Shown here: piece after piece, positions 1 through 7,652 of the stretch | Position numbering within the stretch: position 1 is the stretch's first letter | Layout of the letters: every line of letters starts with the position of its first letter | NCBI GenBank assembly: GCA_026770615.1 | Contig: MU631399.1 | Coordinates: forward strand, 280,079-293,456 | Reading direction: 5' to 3' | DNA length: 13,378 nucleotides | Source of the DNA: Pavlovales sp. CCMP2436 | Taxonomy: Eukaryota; Haptophyta; Pavlovophyceae; Pavlovales | Made by a program: the position numbers and the translations under genes | The notes under the pieces: generated by a model | What the model was told of the DNA's origin: nothing | Database searches by the model: none | Seen by the model: the letters and a program-made list of their open reading frames with translations, nothing else

Positions 1-406
1 AAATGTAAAAAAAAAAAAAAAAAAAAATGCGACATCCCCTATGTGACAGGCGCACGTGCTCGCGCTCGGCCCGATGCTGCCCGCCGAGGTGCCTGTGATG
101 GTTGACGTCCTGCTTGCGGCCCGAAAGTGCTCGTTGCAGTCTGGCTAGCGCGCCACTCTCCTAGGCGCGGCGCTGCAGCTACCCGTGCCCATGTACCTGC
201 AGCTCGTATGCGACGCGGCAGCGCACTGGCCGGCCTTGCTCGACCCGCCCCCCAAGCTGCCGCCGACGCTCGCCGAGGCTTGCGATACCGAGCTGGCCCG
301 CCTCGAGCGCTTTCACGTCGCGTTACTGCTGCGTTTCGCTCTGGGCTTGGTCGATGCGGCAGCGGGGGGGCTGGCAGAGGCCGAGCTGCTCGACTGCCTC
401 AACCAG

Positions 407-653
407 GTAAAAAGAAAAAAAGAAAAAGAAAAAGAATAGAATAGAATAGAATTAGAATAAAAGAAGATCGAGAATTGCGTGAGACATTGTGAGCTCTGCA
501 TCTTTTATTGAAATAAACATGCTGTGACTGCTTTATTTCAATTCTTTTTATGTACTTATGTTAATTGTTAGCAGTGTGAACTCTACCACATAATAATTTT
601 TGTAATACTTTATTTCAATTCTGTACATTTATTATTATTATAAAAAAATGCAG
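407..653 (+). other. Intron 1 of the NACHT-like gene
   Basis: Starts gtaaaaag and ends atgcag, is AT-rich and is phase 0. It contains nothing else that I recognise. Confidence 0.65.
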
Positions 654-893
654 GAGCAGGCACTCATGACGGATGTGCTGCAGTACCACCAGCCGGTACC
701 CCTCCGCTTCCCAGCTACTGTGTGGATGCGCCTCCGCGCGGACCTCGCCCACACGCTTGCGGAGTACGCGAGCGCGCAAGGCGGCGCAGGTTTATTTGTT
801 TTGTTGTGTTGTTTGCGGGGGGGGGTTTTGTTTTTTGTCGTTTTTGGTCGCTGTGATTGTTGTTGTCGGAGCACCCACCGTGTTAAATGATGA

Positions 894-977
894 TATGATG
901 CCACATCTTCCGCAGGGAGCGCAGTCTCTGCGCCCAGGTGGCCCTGGGTGATAGCATCTGAGCGTCACTCTGTTGAG
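894..977 (+). repeat. 84-bp dispersed repeat with a hairpin core, copy 1
   Basis: Matches 3196-3279 without gaps at about 72 of 84 positions. It runs from TATGATGCCAC to CACTCTGTTGAG. A stem GCGCAG/CTGCGC with a 3-nt loop lies in the middle, flanked by CCACAT and AGGTGG, which nearly pair. This copy sits inside an intron. It could be a short non-autonomous element or a structured RNA. Confidence 0.7.
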
Positions 978-1021
978 CGCGGCGCAGTTATCTATCTTAT
1001 CTATCTCTCTATAAATATACA

Positions 1022-1056
1022 TATGTGTGTGTGTGTGTGCGTGTGTGTATATATAT
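1022..1056. repeat. (GT)n/(TA)n microsatellite
   Basis: Alternating GT then TA dinucleotides directly left of the hairpin element. Confidence 0.85.
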
Positions 1057-1150
1057 CCAGGACAATCAGACCCCAGCTTGAATCCCTATCAGTAATATAT
1101 GTATGTATATGTTACTGATAGGGATTCAAGCTGGCGTCTGACTGTCCTGG
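1057..1150. repeat. 94-bp near-perfect hairpin element (MITE-like)
   Basis: The arms are 1057-1100 and 1107-1150, 44 nt each with about three mismatches and a loop of about 6 nt. The termini are CCAGGACA and TGTCCTGG. A related single arm lies at 4085-4125. The shape fits a foldback or MITE element; I see no clear target-site duplication. Confidence 0.8.
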
Positions 1151-1339
1151 GAGTTGTGCTGGTCTAAGCGCTGCGTCGCCCGTTGCCTGCTGCGTGCCTT
1201 AGTCGGCTGCGCTGGCTTGGGCGCCACCGCGCGTGCCAATAAATCTCCGGGAGTGTGCCTGGGCAAGGGCCTATACTATATATTATGGTGGCGTTGCTCC
1301 GCCCCGTTCTCCAAGCTGCCTCGAGAGCTGACTGCCACT

Positions 1340-1466
1340 TCTGCCCCCCCCCCCCCCCCCCTTCTCTCCCTCCGTCTCTCTCCCCCCCCCTCTCTCCCTC
1401 CGTCTCCCTCCCTCTCTCTCCCCCTCTCCCCCACCCTCCCGCCGCAGGCGCAGATGCACAAACACA

Positions 1467-1498
<32 letters not shown>
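1340..1498. repeat. Poly-C, (CTCCC)n and (CA)n low-complexity tract
   Basis: A C run near 1347-1360, then irregular C/T-rich repeats, then (CA)n at about 1460-1498. The ORFs crossing it on both strands (Pro/Ser/Leu- or Arg/Gly/Glu-rich, poly Thr-His, poly Cys-Val) are composition artefacts. Confidence 0.85.
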
Positions 1499-1506
<8 letters not shown>

Positions 1507-1575
1507 TCTCCCCCTCCCTCCCTCCGCGGCGCAGGCAGCAGCGGCCCTGCGACATTACGCCTCTTTCACAGACAG

Positions 1576-1910
1576 GTACTTCTCATGATTACTATTTTTA
1601 TCGTACTAGAACTATAACTTATTCCGCTTGAGTCCTCTCATCGATCGTACGATTATCACCATCACTGTTTGTACTCTTCTCGCCCCCCGCTGCAGATATC
1701 ATGAAAGCCACCTCCCCCACGCATAGGGCGTGTGTGTGTAAATGTTTATAATACCGTCCGGCCCTGCAAACGGTCTCCCAGACTCCCAGTGGTGGAGCAA
1801 CAACACACTATTAGCCTAGGACCATTCCCAAGCACACGGATAGCGTCATCAGCCGGCGAGTGTGTTGAAGGGTCAAACTACTCACGAACTAACTTCTGTA
1901 ACTAACACAG
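1576..1910 (+). other. Intron 3 of the NACHT-like gene
   Basis: A phase-0 intron from gtactt to acacag, with actaac just before the acceptor as a branch-point-like site. The 22-mer at 1860-1881 recurs with one mismatch at 11886-11907 in the intron of an unrelated gene, same orientation relative to transcription and at a similar distance from the acceptor. Confidence 0.6.
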
Positions 1911-2877
1911 CTGCGCCAGGCGGCGCGCGTGCGCTACCTCGGTGCGGACGGTCAGCTGGCGGCGCGCGCGCGCGCGATCGTCGCGGCTACTGCGGAGCGG
2001 CTCGACGGCTCAGGCGACCGCAGCTTCAGCACGCTGCTGCCGAGCCAAGGCAGCACGCCGCTCGGTGTGGGCGGCAGTGCAGACGGCAGTGGGGGCAGCG
2101 TGCACCCCGGGCCGCAGGCCGTGCAGGCGGCGCTGCTTGCGAACTCGCGGCAGCTGCACAACCTGCTGGCGGCGCTGCTCGACAGCAGAGCGTGGGCGCA
2201 GCTCGACGCGTGGCTGACGGACCTGGACGTGCTGGGCACCACACTCCGCTAGGCGCAGCTCGGTCCGAGCTTCGTCGCGCGGCTGGCGGCGGACGCCCTC
2301 GCAAGCGCAGCAAGTGCACCCGCGACAGACGGCGAGGAGGCGTCCGGTGTGCTGCGGCTGCCGAGGCTGTGCGCGTTTGTGCTGCTCTGCCGCCCGCAGA
2401 CAGGCCCTTAGCCAGCCGGCTCCTTCTTCGTCCTCCCCTGGGAGCCGCTCGAGCTGGAAAGCCCTTGGCAGGCCACGCGACAACGCGGCACGTACTGCGT
2501 GCACGTGGCTGCCGACATGCGCTGGCATTGCTTCGACAAGCCCTTCAGCGACTAAGCCGCACCGCGCGTCACCATGCCGCACAAGTGGCGCCGCCCAGTC
2601 AACGCGCACACCGTCATCCACAAGCCCGCGACCGTCGGCGGGCGGGGGCGGGCCCGCCGCCGGGCGCGCCGGACCGGCCCCCGGGGCAGGCGGACGAGGA
2701 GCCGCACCTGCCGCCTGTCGTGCGGCAGCTGAGGCAGATGCGCACGCTGCAGCACGCGGCCATGCTCGAGCCGGCCAACAACCCCATGCTCTTCCAGCAC
2801 CTCTGTGCAGCAACATTCTTCCTCCAGCCACACTCTGGGCATCCTCCTAGTCCTCCAGCATCTAATATCTAGTACTA

Positions 2878-2929
2878 ATATATTAGTTATATAAGTAGTT
2901 ATATAATACCACTTATATAACTAATATAT
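2878..2929. repeat. Perfect AT-rich inverted repeat after the pseudogene
   Basis: Two 19-nt arms (2878-2896 and 2911-2929), perfectly complementary, with a 14-nt loop. They start 6 bp after the stop at 2870-2872. It could be a small foldback element or a 3' processing structure. Confidence 0.8.
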
Positions 2930-3195
2930 AAAGATTAGTTATTGAATACTATATTAATATTTAGATTGGTTATATATCTGCACCACGAACCGAGTAGTTG
3001 TATATTTGGGGCGCGTGGCCCCCTGGTAACACGTGTCTGGACAGTGGCGGAGAGAGTGGGTAGTTCGGACTGCTCTATGAACATCTTTCTTTTGTTCCTC
3101 CTCGTCCTTCCTTCTGGTCGTCGTTTCATTATTCAGGACGAGTTCTCGCCCTCGTCCTCGCCGGAGATCGCAGTTATTTTGCGTTATGTTATTGG

Positions 3196-3279
3196 TATGA
3201 TGCCACCTCTACCGCCAGGAGCGCAGTTTCTGCGTTTAGGTGGCCCCGGGTGTCAGCGTCTGAGCGTCACTCTGTTGAG
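3196..3279 (+). repeat. 84-bp dispersed repeat with a hairpin core, copy 2
   Basis: Second copy of the element at 894-977. Here the outer CCACCT/AGGTGG pair is perfect and the inner CGCAG/CTGCG stem is kept. About 12 differences over 84 bp, no gaps. The rest of 2930-3330 shows no convincing gene. Confidence 0.7.
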
Positions 3280-3339
3280 TTTCGACGTCACCTTGCGGTG
3301 ATACCAAAGCGCCGACAGAGCAACGCAGCATGAAATGGA

Positions 3340-3674
3340 CTACGACGAGCTGGTAGCCGCCGAGTTGCGCGTCCGCTCGCCAGCCGCTGGCGGTGCAAGC
3401 TGACCATATTGTGCGAGCAGATCAAGTAAGCCGTTATCAGCTACATCCGGGTGGGCCGCCGCGCACGTTTTGCCAGCCTCGGGCGAGGCCCGCATCGGCC
3501 GGATACTATAATAAGCGTGAGGATACGTGGCTGAAAATTTCAAAAAATAATCTCTATACGTCACTCACTTCGAGACGCTCTAGACCCTCGTAGGCTGACA
3601 TATAAGTGGCCTTCGGACACAACTAGCACCTGAACTGATCGCCAGCTCAAATGCATGCTTTCACGAGGCCCCAT
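3340..3674 (-). CDS. Possible small two-exon gene, unknown function
   Basis: Exon 1 is 3674-3569 (ATG in ACAATGG context) and exon 2 is 3530-3340 (stop TAG). Between them a 38-bp intron runs from gtgagt to a pyrimidine-rich attttcag. Phase is 1 on both sides, and the two exons sum to 297 nt (98 aa plus stop). Exon 2 contains GLLDLLAQYGQLAPP and ends in a Ser/Thr-rich tail. It resembles no family I recognise; one stretch faintly recalls an ankyrin repeat but is too short to call. Third-position GC in exon 1 is only about half, weaker than the confident genes here, and the intron is very short. It may be spurious or decaying. Confidence 0.3.
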
Positions 3675-3788
3675 TGTGACTCTAAGTGAGCGTCCGATAA
3701 AACGCTGCGGGCTGTAGTCTCGGGCGCCTAAATGTTAATTCGCCTAGTTGCTCATGCTAAAAATAATAAGTTATCAGCCACGTACGGG

Positions 3789-3992
3789 TCAGAATCGAGA
3801 GGCAGCGAGCACGCTGTCACACTCGAGGTTCGTCCACTCAGACTGCGCAGACTCGGACGCCCGTCCCCAGCTGCTACCCGGGATGACATCGTGGAGCTTC
3901 TGCAACTCGCGACACCGCTGTGCCGTGTGCTTCTGCGGCTCTCGCCGCTTGGAGATTTTTGGCCGTGTGGTGGCACGCCCGTTGCCTGTCAT
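3789..3992 (-). CDS. Possible 67-aa basic protein, unknown function
   Basis: A complete ATG-to-TGA frame with about three quarters G/C in third positions, better than the plus-strand frames over the same bases. A TATA-like ctatatatattc lies about 15-25 nt before the ATG. The protein is basic in its first half (KISKRREPQKHTAQRCRELQ), loosely like the basic helix of a bHLH protein, but no second helix follows. It may be one exon of a longer gene or chance. Confidence 0.25.
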   Translation of the reverse strand: MTGNGRATTRPKISKRREPQKHTAQRCRELQKLHDVIPGSSWGRASESAQSEWTNLECDSVLAASRF

Positions 3993-4084
3993 GAGTTGTG
4001 CGGTGAATATATATAGTAAGCAACTAACTTCGACTCATTCGCTCAGAACAACACTAAGCCAGAATCCCGGTCAGAAATATGTAA

Positions 4085-4125
4085 CATGGATCAGACGCCA
4101 GCTTGCATCCCTCTCAGTAATATAA
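4085..4125. repeat. Single arm related to the hairpin element at 1057-1150
   Basis: TCAGACGCCAGCTTG followed by CATCCCTCTCAGTAATATAA matches one arm of the hairpin with about three changes. No opposing arm follows, so this is a half element or a decayed copy. Confidence 0.65.
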
Positions 4126-4234
4126 CATCAAACCAGCATAAAAACACCTGAACGGGGGGGGGGGGAGCCTATGGCATCTGCTACGACTTCGTCACCAACT
4201 TCACATCTACCACTCCTACTGCCAGGACTGATGT

Positions 4235-4296
4235 CTGACGTCAACTAAGTCTGTGAGTGAATACCACCTGTTGAACCATGCTGAGCCGCTAATATA
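4235..4296 (+). repeat. Dispersed repeat module B, copy 1
   Basis: A 62-bp module from CTGACGTCAACTAAGT to GAGCCGCTAATATA. The same 62-bp length occurs in reverse orientation at 7549-7610, and related plus-strand copies lie at 8331-8385 and 8608-8702. The core is TGTTGAACCATGCTGAGCCG. Confidence 0.7.
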
Positions 4297-5232
4297 CATA
4301 AAATTAACCTCTCAGATCCAGACCTGTTGCAAACTGCTGAGCCACTTATAAAATAAAATAAAAATAACCTCTAGTAGGCGCGTCATGCGGATGGCGACAC
4401 GCGACGGGAGAAGTGGCATCGAGCAGTAACTGAAGACGTGTGTGTGCGTGTGTGAGTGAGTGTAAGGGGGGGGATGAGGGGGGGGGGGGAATGGGGGAGG
4501 TGGGGCGCAAAGGATTGCTAAGGGCACTCGACGAGAGAAGCGGCGTCGAGCAGTAACCTGAAGACGCGTGTGTGTGTGAGAGAGAGTGGGGGTGGGGTGG
4601 GGGGGGGGGGGGGGGGGGGGGGCAAGGAGTCAGCTGAATGGGTAGCTTTCGAACGAGGGGCGCAATACGAATAAGAACAAGAACGATTATTTATAACAAC
4701 AATAATAATGATAATGATAATAATAATAATAATTATAATTATAATGATGGCAGTAACTATCAATCGATAGCTACCTCGAAGTATAAATAATCATCATTTC
4801 GTTATGAACCGACGCGTCGATGAGAGGTCGAACGAGCGGAATAAATTACAAATCATCATAATAGGGCGAGAACGATTGTGCAACAACTCGTGATAGCAGA
4901 CTAATTCGACGGGCTTAAGCCATAGACGGGCATTAAGAAAGCCGTGCATTGAGAAAAACACCCTCACTTTTCGAGCCAGCTGAGAATTGTTCGTACGTAA
5001 TTTGTAATTTTAACTTGTTTGGCGGGCGCACCTGCACATCTGCGTGGCGTGGGCGCCCGTCCTCCTCGTAGACCTAGTTATTGGGGGGGGAGGGACTAGT
5101 AGGTAGTACAAGTATTCTTATTAGAAAGATGTAAATAGAACCAATAATAATCTTAGTAAGAAGTAAGCTCATAAGTGTAATCATAGTTATAACCATTTAT
5201 TTTTATTTTTTACTTCTAATCATATTAACAAA
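4297..5232. other. Gene-poor low-complexity region
   Basis: No supported gene. It holds a diverged direct duplication (about 4398-4450 and 4527-4580, each a GACG-GAGAAG-GGC-TCGAGCAGTAAC block followed by GT repeats), long G runs (about 4467-4490 and 4596-4622) and (AAT)n near 4695-4745. Near 4815-4850, in reverse, is a stretch similar to ones at 1617-1650 and 8388-8420. The ORFs over the homopolymers are artefacts. Confidence 0.7.
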
Positions 5233-6336
5233 TCAGCCTACATGCCGCACGTGCTCGTAGACCTTGATTCAATAAAAAGGAGAAGAAGAAGAACTTATTA
5301 TTATTATTACTATTATACTTATTATTATTAATAATATTTTATTACTATTATAATTATTATTACTAATAATATTGCTAATAAAGAAGAACACCAATATTAG
5401 TAGGTGTAGTAGTGGGAGTAGTATTAAAACATTTACGATGAATACCTGCCCCACGTGCTCCCCCTCTGCGGAGCGCGCCATCGGGAAGGGGCGCGCGCCG
5501 AAGTGATCGCAAGAGAAGGCGTCGTGCTGGAGGCAGCGCGTGCGCGCGCGCGGCCAGACGCGCTCGTTGAGGAAGTTCATGTCGGAGAGGTAATTCGCGT
5601 CGGTGGGGAAAGCGGCGATCAGCTCCAGCATGTCAGGCGCCGCCTCGCGTGTACCGCCCCACAGGCCTCCGGAGATCGGGTAGTTCGAGTGAGACGGGTG
5701 GTCTCGCTCGAAGTGGAAGGGGAGCCCCGAATCGACCCAGTCGCTCACCGCCGCGAAGTCGCGTGCGAGTAAGCGAGAGTCGACGTCTCGGCAGATGAAG
5801 CGATCGACCGTGCTGTCTGCCGCAGCCCAGAAGCGCCAGAACATGTGCTGGTCGCGCATCCGGCTTGTCTCCACCTCAACCACCTCGGCTCTGTGCGCGC
5901 GCAGCCCTGCGAGCACATTGGCAGGCACGGTCTTGGCGTCGACGTAGAAGCGCGCCGTCCAACCCGGGAACACAGTGTGCACCATCTCGGCGTTGAGGAG
6001 CGCGCCGCCGCAGTACTTTGCACTCGCGCCGTACAGCGAGTAGGCAATTACGCGCTTCTCACTCCTGTTGCTGTCAACGCGCGACGTCGCATGCCCGACA
6101 GAATCCGCCCACCCGTCGACCTCCCCCGTGCGCGCGCTGCGAGCGTCCGCGCCCGCATGCAGTCCCCGCCTGACCTCGGCAGAGCCCTCCCGCTGCCCCA
6201 GGCTGGCTTGGAGCAGCAGCGGTCTGGATATAGACGCGCAAGAGGACCACGACGATCCGTGCATGAACCCCAGCGCGTACACCACGGCGAGCGCCGCCGC
6301 GCGCCACGCCCAGAGCGACTCTCGCCGCTCCACCAT
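5233..6336 (-). CDS. Membrane-anchored glycosyltransferase-like protein (DxD motif), two exons
   Basis: Exon 1 is 6336-5446 (297 codons) and exon 2 is 5262-5233 (9 codons plus TGA). The intron (5445-5263) is AT-rich and phase 0. The protein is 306 aa. A short basic N-terminus and a hydrophobic segment (about residues 12-25) suggest a type II Golgi or secretory anchor. The luminal part has an Arg-Val-Ile-Ala-Tyr-Ser-Leu-Tyr-Gly start (about 95-103), FPGWTARFYVD (123-133), and MFWRFWAAAD before the acidic RDVDSRL (183-189), the likely DxD-type nucleotide-sugar/metal site. RDHPSHSNYPISGGLWGG (211-228), a DMNFLNERVWP stretch (252-262) and HDAFSC (271-276) follow. These match a widespread uncharacterised glycosyltransferase-like family. 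The join restores the family-like GQ-VY-E ending; reading through the intron gives only low-complexity Ile/Asn/Ser. The acceptor is a weaker AAG. AATAAA-like signals follow exon 2. Substrate unknown. Confidence 0.8.
5263..5445 (-). other. Intron of the glycosyltransferase-like gene, with (ATT)n
   Basis: Starts GTATTC and ends CTTCTTCTCC..CAAG on the minus strand. It is rich in ATT trinucleotides. Phase is 0 on both sides. Confidence 0.65.
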
Positions 6337-6504
6337 TGTTCTTTTTCAAAAAAAACGACGTTTACATGCCCGTACTGACGTCTGTTCTGTGTGTAAGTTT
6401 ATGTTAAATGTCCGTCCCCGAGAGGATCTCACTGGATTTAAGTGTTGAAAAACACTCAGATTCGGGATCCACCCCGAGCACACGGATACCGTCCCCACCG
6501 CTGA

Positions 6505-6840
6505 TCAGTTCAGACACACGACGATCGACGACTGACGACTCTCGACTGGCGCGCTGACCGACCTCCACTGCTCTCCCTCGCGTCGTCTAAAAATGCAGCA
6601 CCCGCCCGTGGTGAACAAATCGTTGAACACGTAGTCCCCGCCTGGCAGCGGGGCCCCACCTGGACAGCGGGGAGAATCGGGTCCGTCGTACGCCCGGCGC
6701 GGTGCTGCATACCGCCCCTGCGGCGCCACGAAGATCCCTCGGTAGGCTGAATTCCCCGCTCTACAGCTGAGTCCGCAGCCAGCCTGAGACGAGGGACAGC
6801 GGGGGGCACTACCAAGTGCCCCCCTTCCGCGTTCTCGCAA
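6505..6840 (-). CDS. Possible exon or small gene, unknown function
   Basis: An open minus-strand frame without ATG (first start-like codon TTG), about 72% G/C in third positions between 6780 and 6590. The middle reads GIFVAPQGRYAAPRR and PLPGGDYVFNDLFTTGGCC, which looks like protein. The other long minus frame over the same bases is Arg/Ser/Gly-rich and less convincing. It may be an exon whose acceptor I cannot place. No family recognised. Confidence 0.25.
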   Translation of the reverse strand: MRERGRGALGSAPRCPSSQAGCGLSCRAGNSAYRGIFVAPQGRYAAPRRAYDGPDSPRCPGGAPLPGGDYVFNDLFTTGGCCIFRRREGEQWRSVSAPVESRQSSIVVCLN

Positions 6841-6895
6841 CGCGGCGTTGCGCCTGCAGCGGCGCTACCGCGCCTCACGGCGCGGCCTGCTCCAG

Positions 6896-7081
6896 CTAGC
6901 GTTTCGATCCGCCTTTCGATCTGCCAACGAAGCATCGTTCAGCCATCGCCTCGGTTGCGTCCGAGAGCGACTCGTCGATATCCTCCTCCATCGCCGAGTC
7001 CTCGTCCGAGCCGGACGGCAGCTCCGAGTCCTCGTCCGAATCGGATTCGGACGAGGTGCGTGTCTGGGCTTCGCTGGTGCC
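6896..7081 (-). CDS. Last exon of an acidic Ser/Asp/Glu-rich protein
   Basis: This frame has no long ATG start. After a good acceptor (tgctttctccag at 7093-7082) it reads GTSEAQTRTSS, then clusters SESDSDEDSEL, SGSDEDSAMEEDIDES, and ends in a basic GRSKGGSKR before TAG (6898-6896). Third positions are about 86% G/C in the acidic part, while the other two minus frames are Arg-rich and irregular. Acidic Ser-rich tails of this kind, often CK2 targets, are common in nuclear and chromatin proteins; that role is only inferred. The frame stays open up to 7228 before a TGA, so the exon could be longer. Upstream exons on 7230-7330 (GDLGEEAQQLEEEALLLLM in another frame) are possible. Confidence 0.45.
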   Translation of the reverse strand, partial: GTSEAQTRTSSESDSDEDSELPSGSDEDSAMEEDIDESLSDATEAMAERCFVGRSKGGSKR

Positions 7082-7417
7082 CTGGAGAAAGCATTGGCTC
7101 TCGGCTTCCCAGCGGCCGTGGGGGAGAAGCGCGGGGCGACGGTCGCCTCCTGCCGTGCCGGCAAGCCGGCGCGGCGATTGGCGGTCCGAGCCGCCACGCG
7201 CATCCCCGCCACCGGCCGCAATGTGCCATCAGAAGCAATAGTGCTTCTTCTTCCAGTTGTTGAGCCTCCTCCCCGAGATCCCCGCCGACGGCGATGAGCG
7301 CGCGCACACCGATTTTTCTCGACACTTGGGTCCGGTGGAGACCTGTCAGGGGAAGGACGTATTTCTAGATATTTACACACCGACGTACAGACGACAGTAT
7401 CTCTACGGGCATGGGTC

Positions 7418-7540
7418 CCGACGAAGCGTTCGACCTATAGGCTAATGTATAGGCTCCACAGTCCACTTCCCCCCAGGACATGTGCATCCTAGGGCGCCTG
7501 TCGATCAGGGTACCCCGTCGACTTGCCCGATAGCCCGTCT
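7418..7540 (+). repeat. Dispersed repeat module A, copy 1
   Basis: Shares an ordered series of blocks with 8457-8592: CCGACGAAGCG, CGACCTAT-GGCTCCAC, CAGGACAT-TGC, TCCTAGGGCGC, GATCA-GG, GCCCGATAG-CCGTCT. Spacing differs slightly. Region 7230-7650 shows no other convincing gene. Confidence 0.65.
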
Positions 7541-7548
7541 ATTTAACA

Positions 7549-7610
7549 TATATTAGCGGCTCAGCATGGTTCAACAGGTGTTGTTCAGTCACTAGCTTGG
7601 TCGACGTCAG
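7549..7610 (-). repeat. Dispersed repeat module B, copy 2 (reverse)
   Basis: Reverse-complement copy of 4235-4296 at exactly the same length, from TATATTAGCGGCTCAGCATG to GACGTCAG. It lies directly after module A copy 1. Confidence 0.7.
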
Positions 7611-7652
7611 GCTGAGGTCGAGCGATCGACCCAAACCCTCATGCACCAGCAC

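Larger units (their letters stand above)
790..1534 (+). other. Intron 2 of the NACHT-like gene, loaded with repeats
   Basis: A 745-bp phase-1 intron from gtttat to gcgcag. The single base left by exon 2 joins GC of exon 3 to make a Gly codon. It holds the 84-bp repeat, a (GT)n tract, the 94-bp hairpin and a GC-rich stretch (1150-1340) of unknown nature. A long C/T tract with (CA)n just before the acceptor may act as the pyrimidine tract. Confidence 0.6.
50..2872 (+). pseudogene. Decayed NACHT/NWD1-TEP1-like STAND protein gene (partial, multi-exon)
   Basis: Exon blocks are 50-406, 654-789, 1535-1575 and 1911 onward. Introns are GT..AG and phases agree at each join (0, 1, 0). The joined frame reads like the region after the NTPase core of NWD1/TEP1 proteins: an LGP-ML stretch (about 65-90), GLAEAELLDCLNQ, then PLRFPATVWMRLRADL, then LFHRQ joined to LRQAARVRYLG, then a helical LLDSRAWAQLDAWLTDLDVL. 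The P-loop NACHT core would lie left of the window. In the family this region couples the nucleotide switch to a WD-repeat sensor; no WD repeats are seen here. The frame is broken by TAG at 146, 2250 and 2409 and TAA at 2553. Near 2637-2660, in a G/C run, the coding signal moves to another frame, where a clean GC3-rich stretch (EEPHLPPVVRQLRQM, to about 2810) follows and stops at 2870. Family call is fairly sure; pseudogene status is inferred. Recoding or sequence errors are alternatives. Confidence 0.68.

Noticed and set aside
1154..1617. Overlapping ORFs with Pro/Ser, His/Thr and Cys/Val runs
   Set aside because: Products of poly-C, CTCCC and (CA)n repeats inside an intron; only the last 41 bases (1535-1575) are exon.
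1700..1716. Apparent extra exon ATATCATGAAAGCCACC after an acceptor-like CTGCAG
   Set aside because: It ends in TAG after ten codons, and the join 1575/1911 already restores the conserved family order in phase.
1862..2600. Long Arg/Ala-rich plus ORF and 273-aa minus ORF over the NACHT-like exon
   Set aside because: Off-frame shadows of GC-rich coding DNA; only the part of the plus frame after about 2660 looks like protein.
3732..4125. Plus-strand ORFs with CNSRHRCAVC, like a zinc-binding motif
   Set aside because: Too few spaced Cys/His residues for a known finger, and composition favours the minus strand.
6848..7297. 149-aa plus-strand ORF and 171-aa minus ORF, both Arg-rich
   Set aside because: Shadows of the acidic Ser/Asp/Glu frame, which has far better third-position composition.
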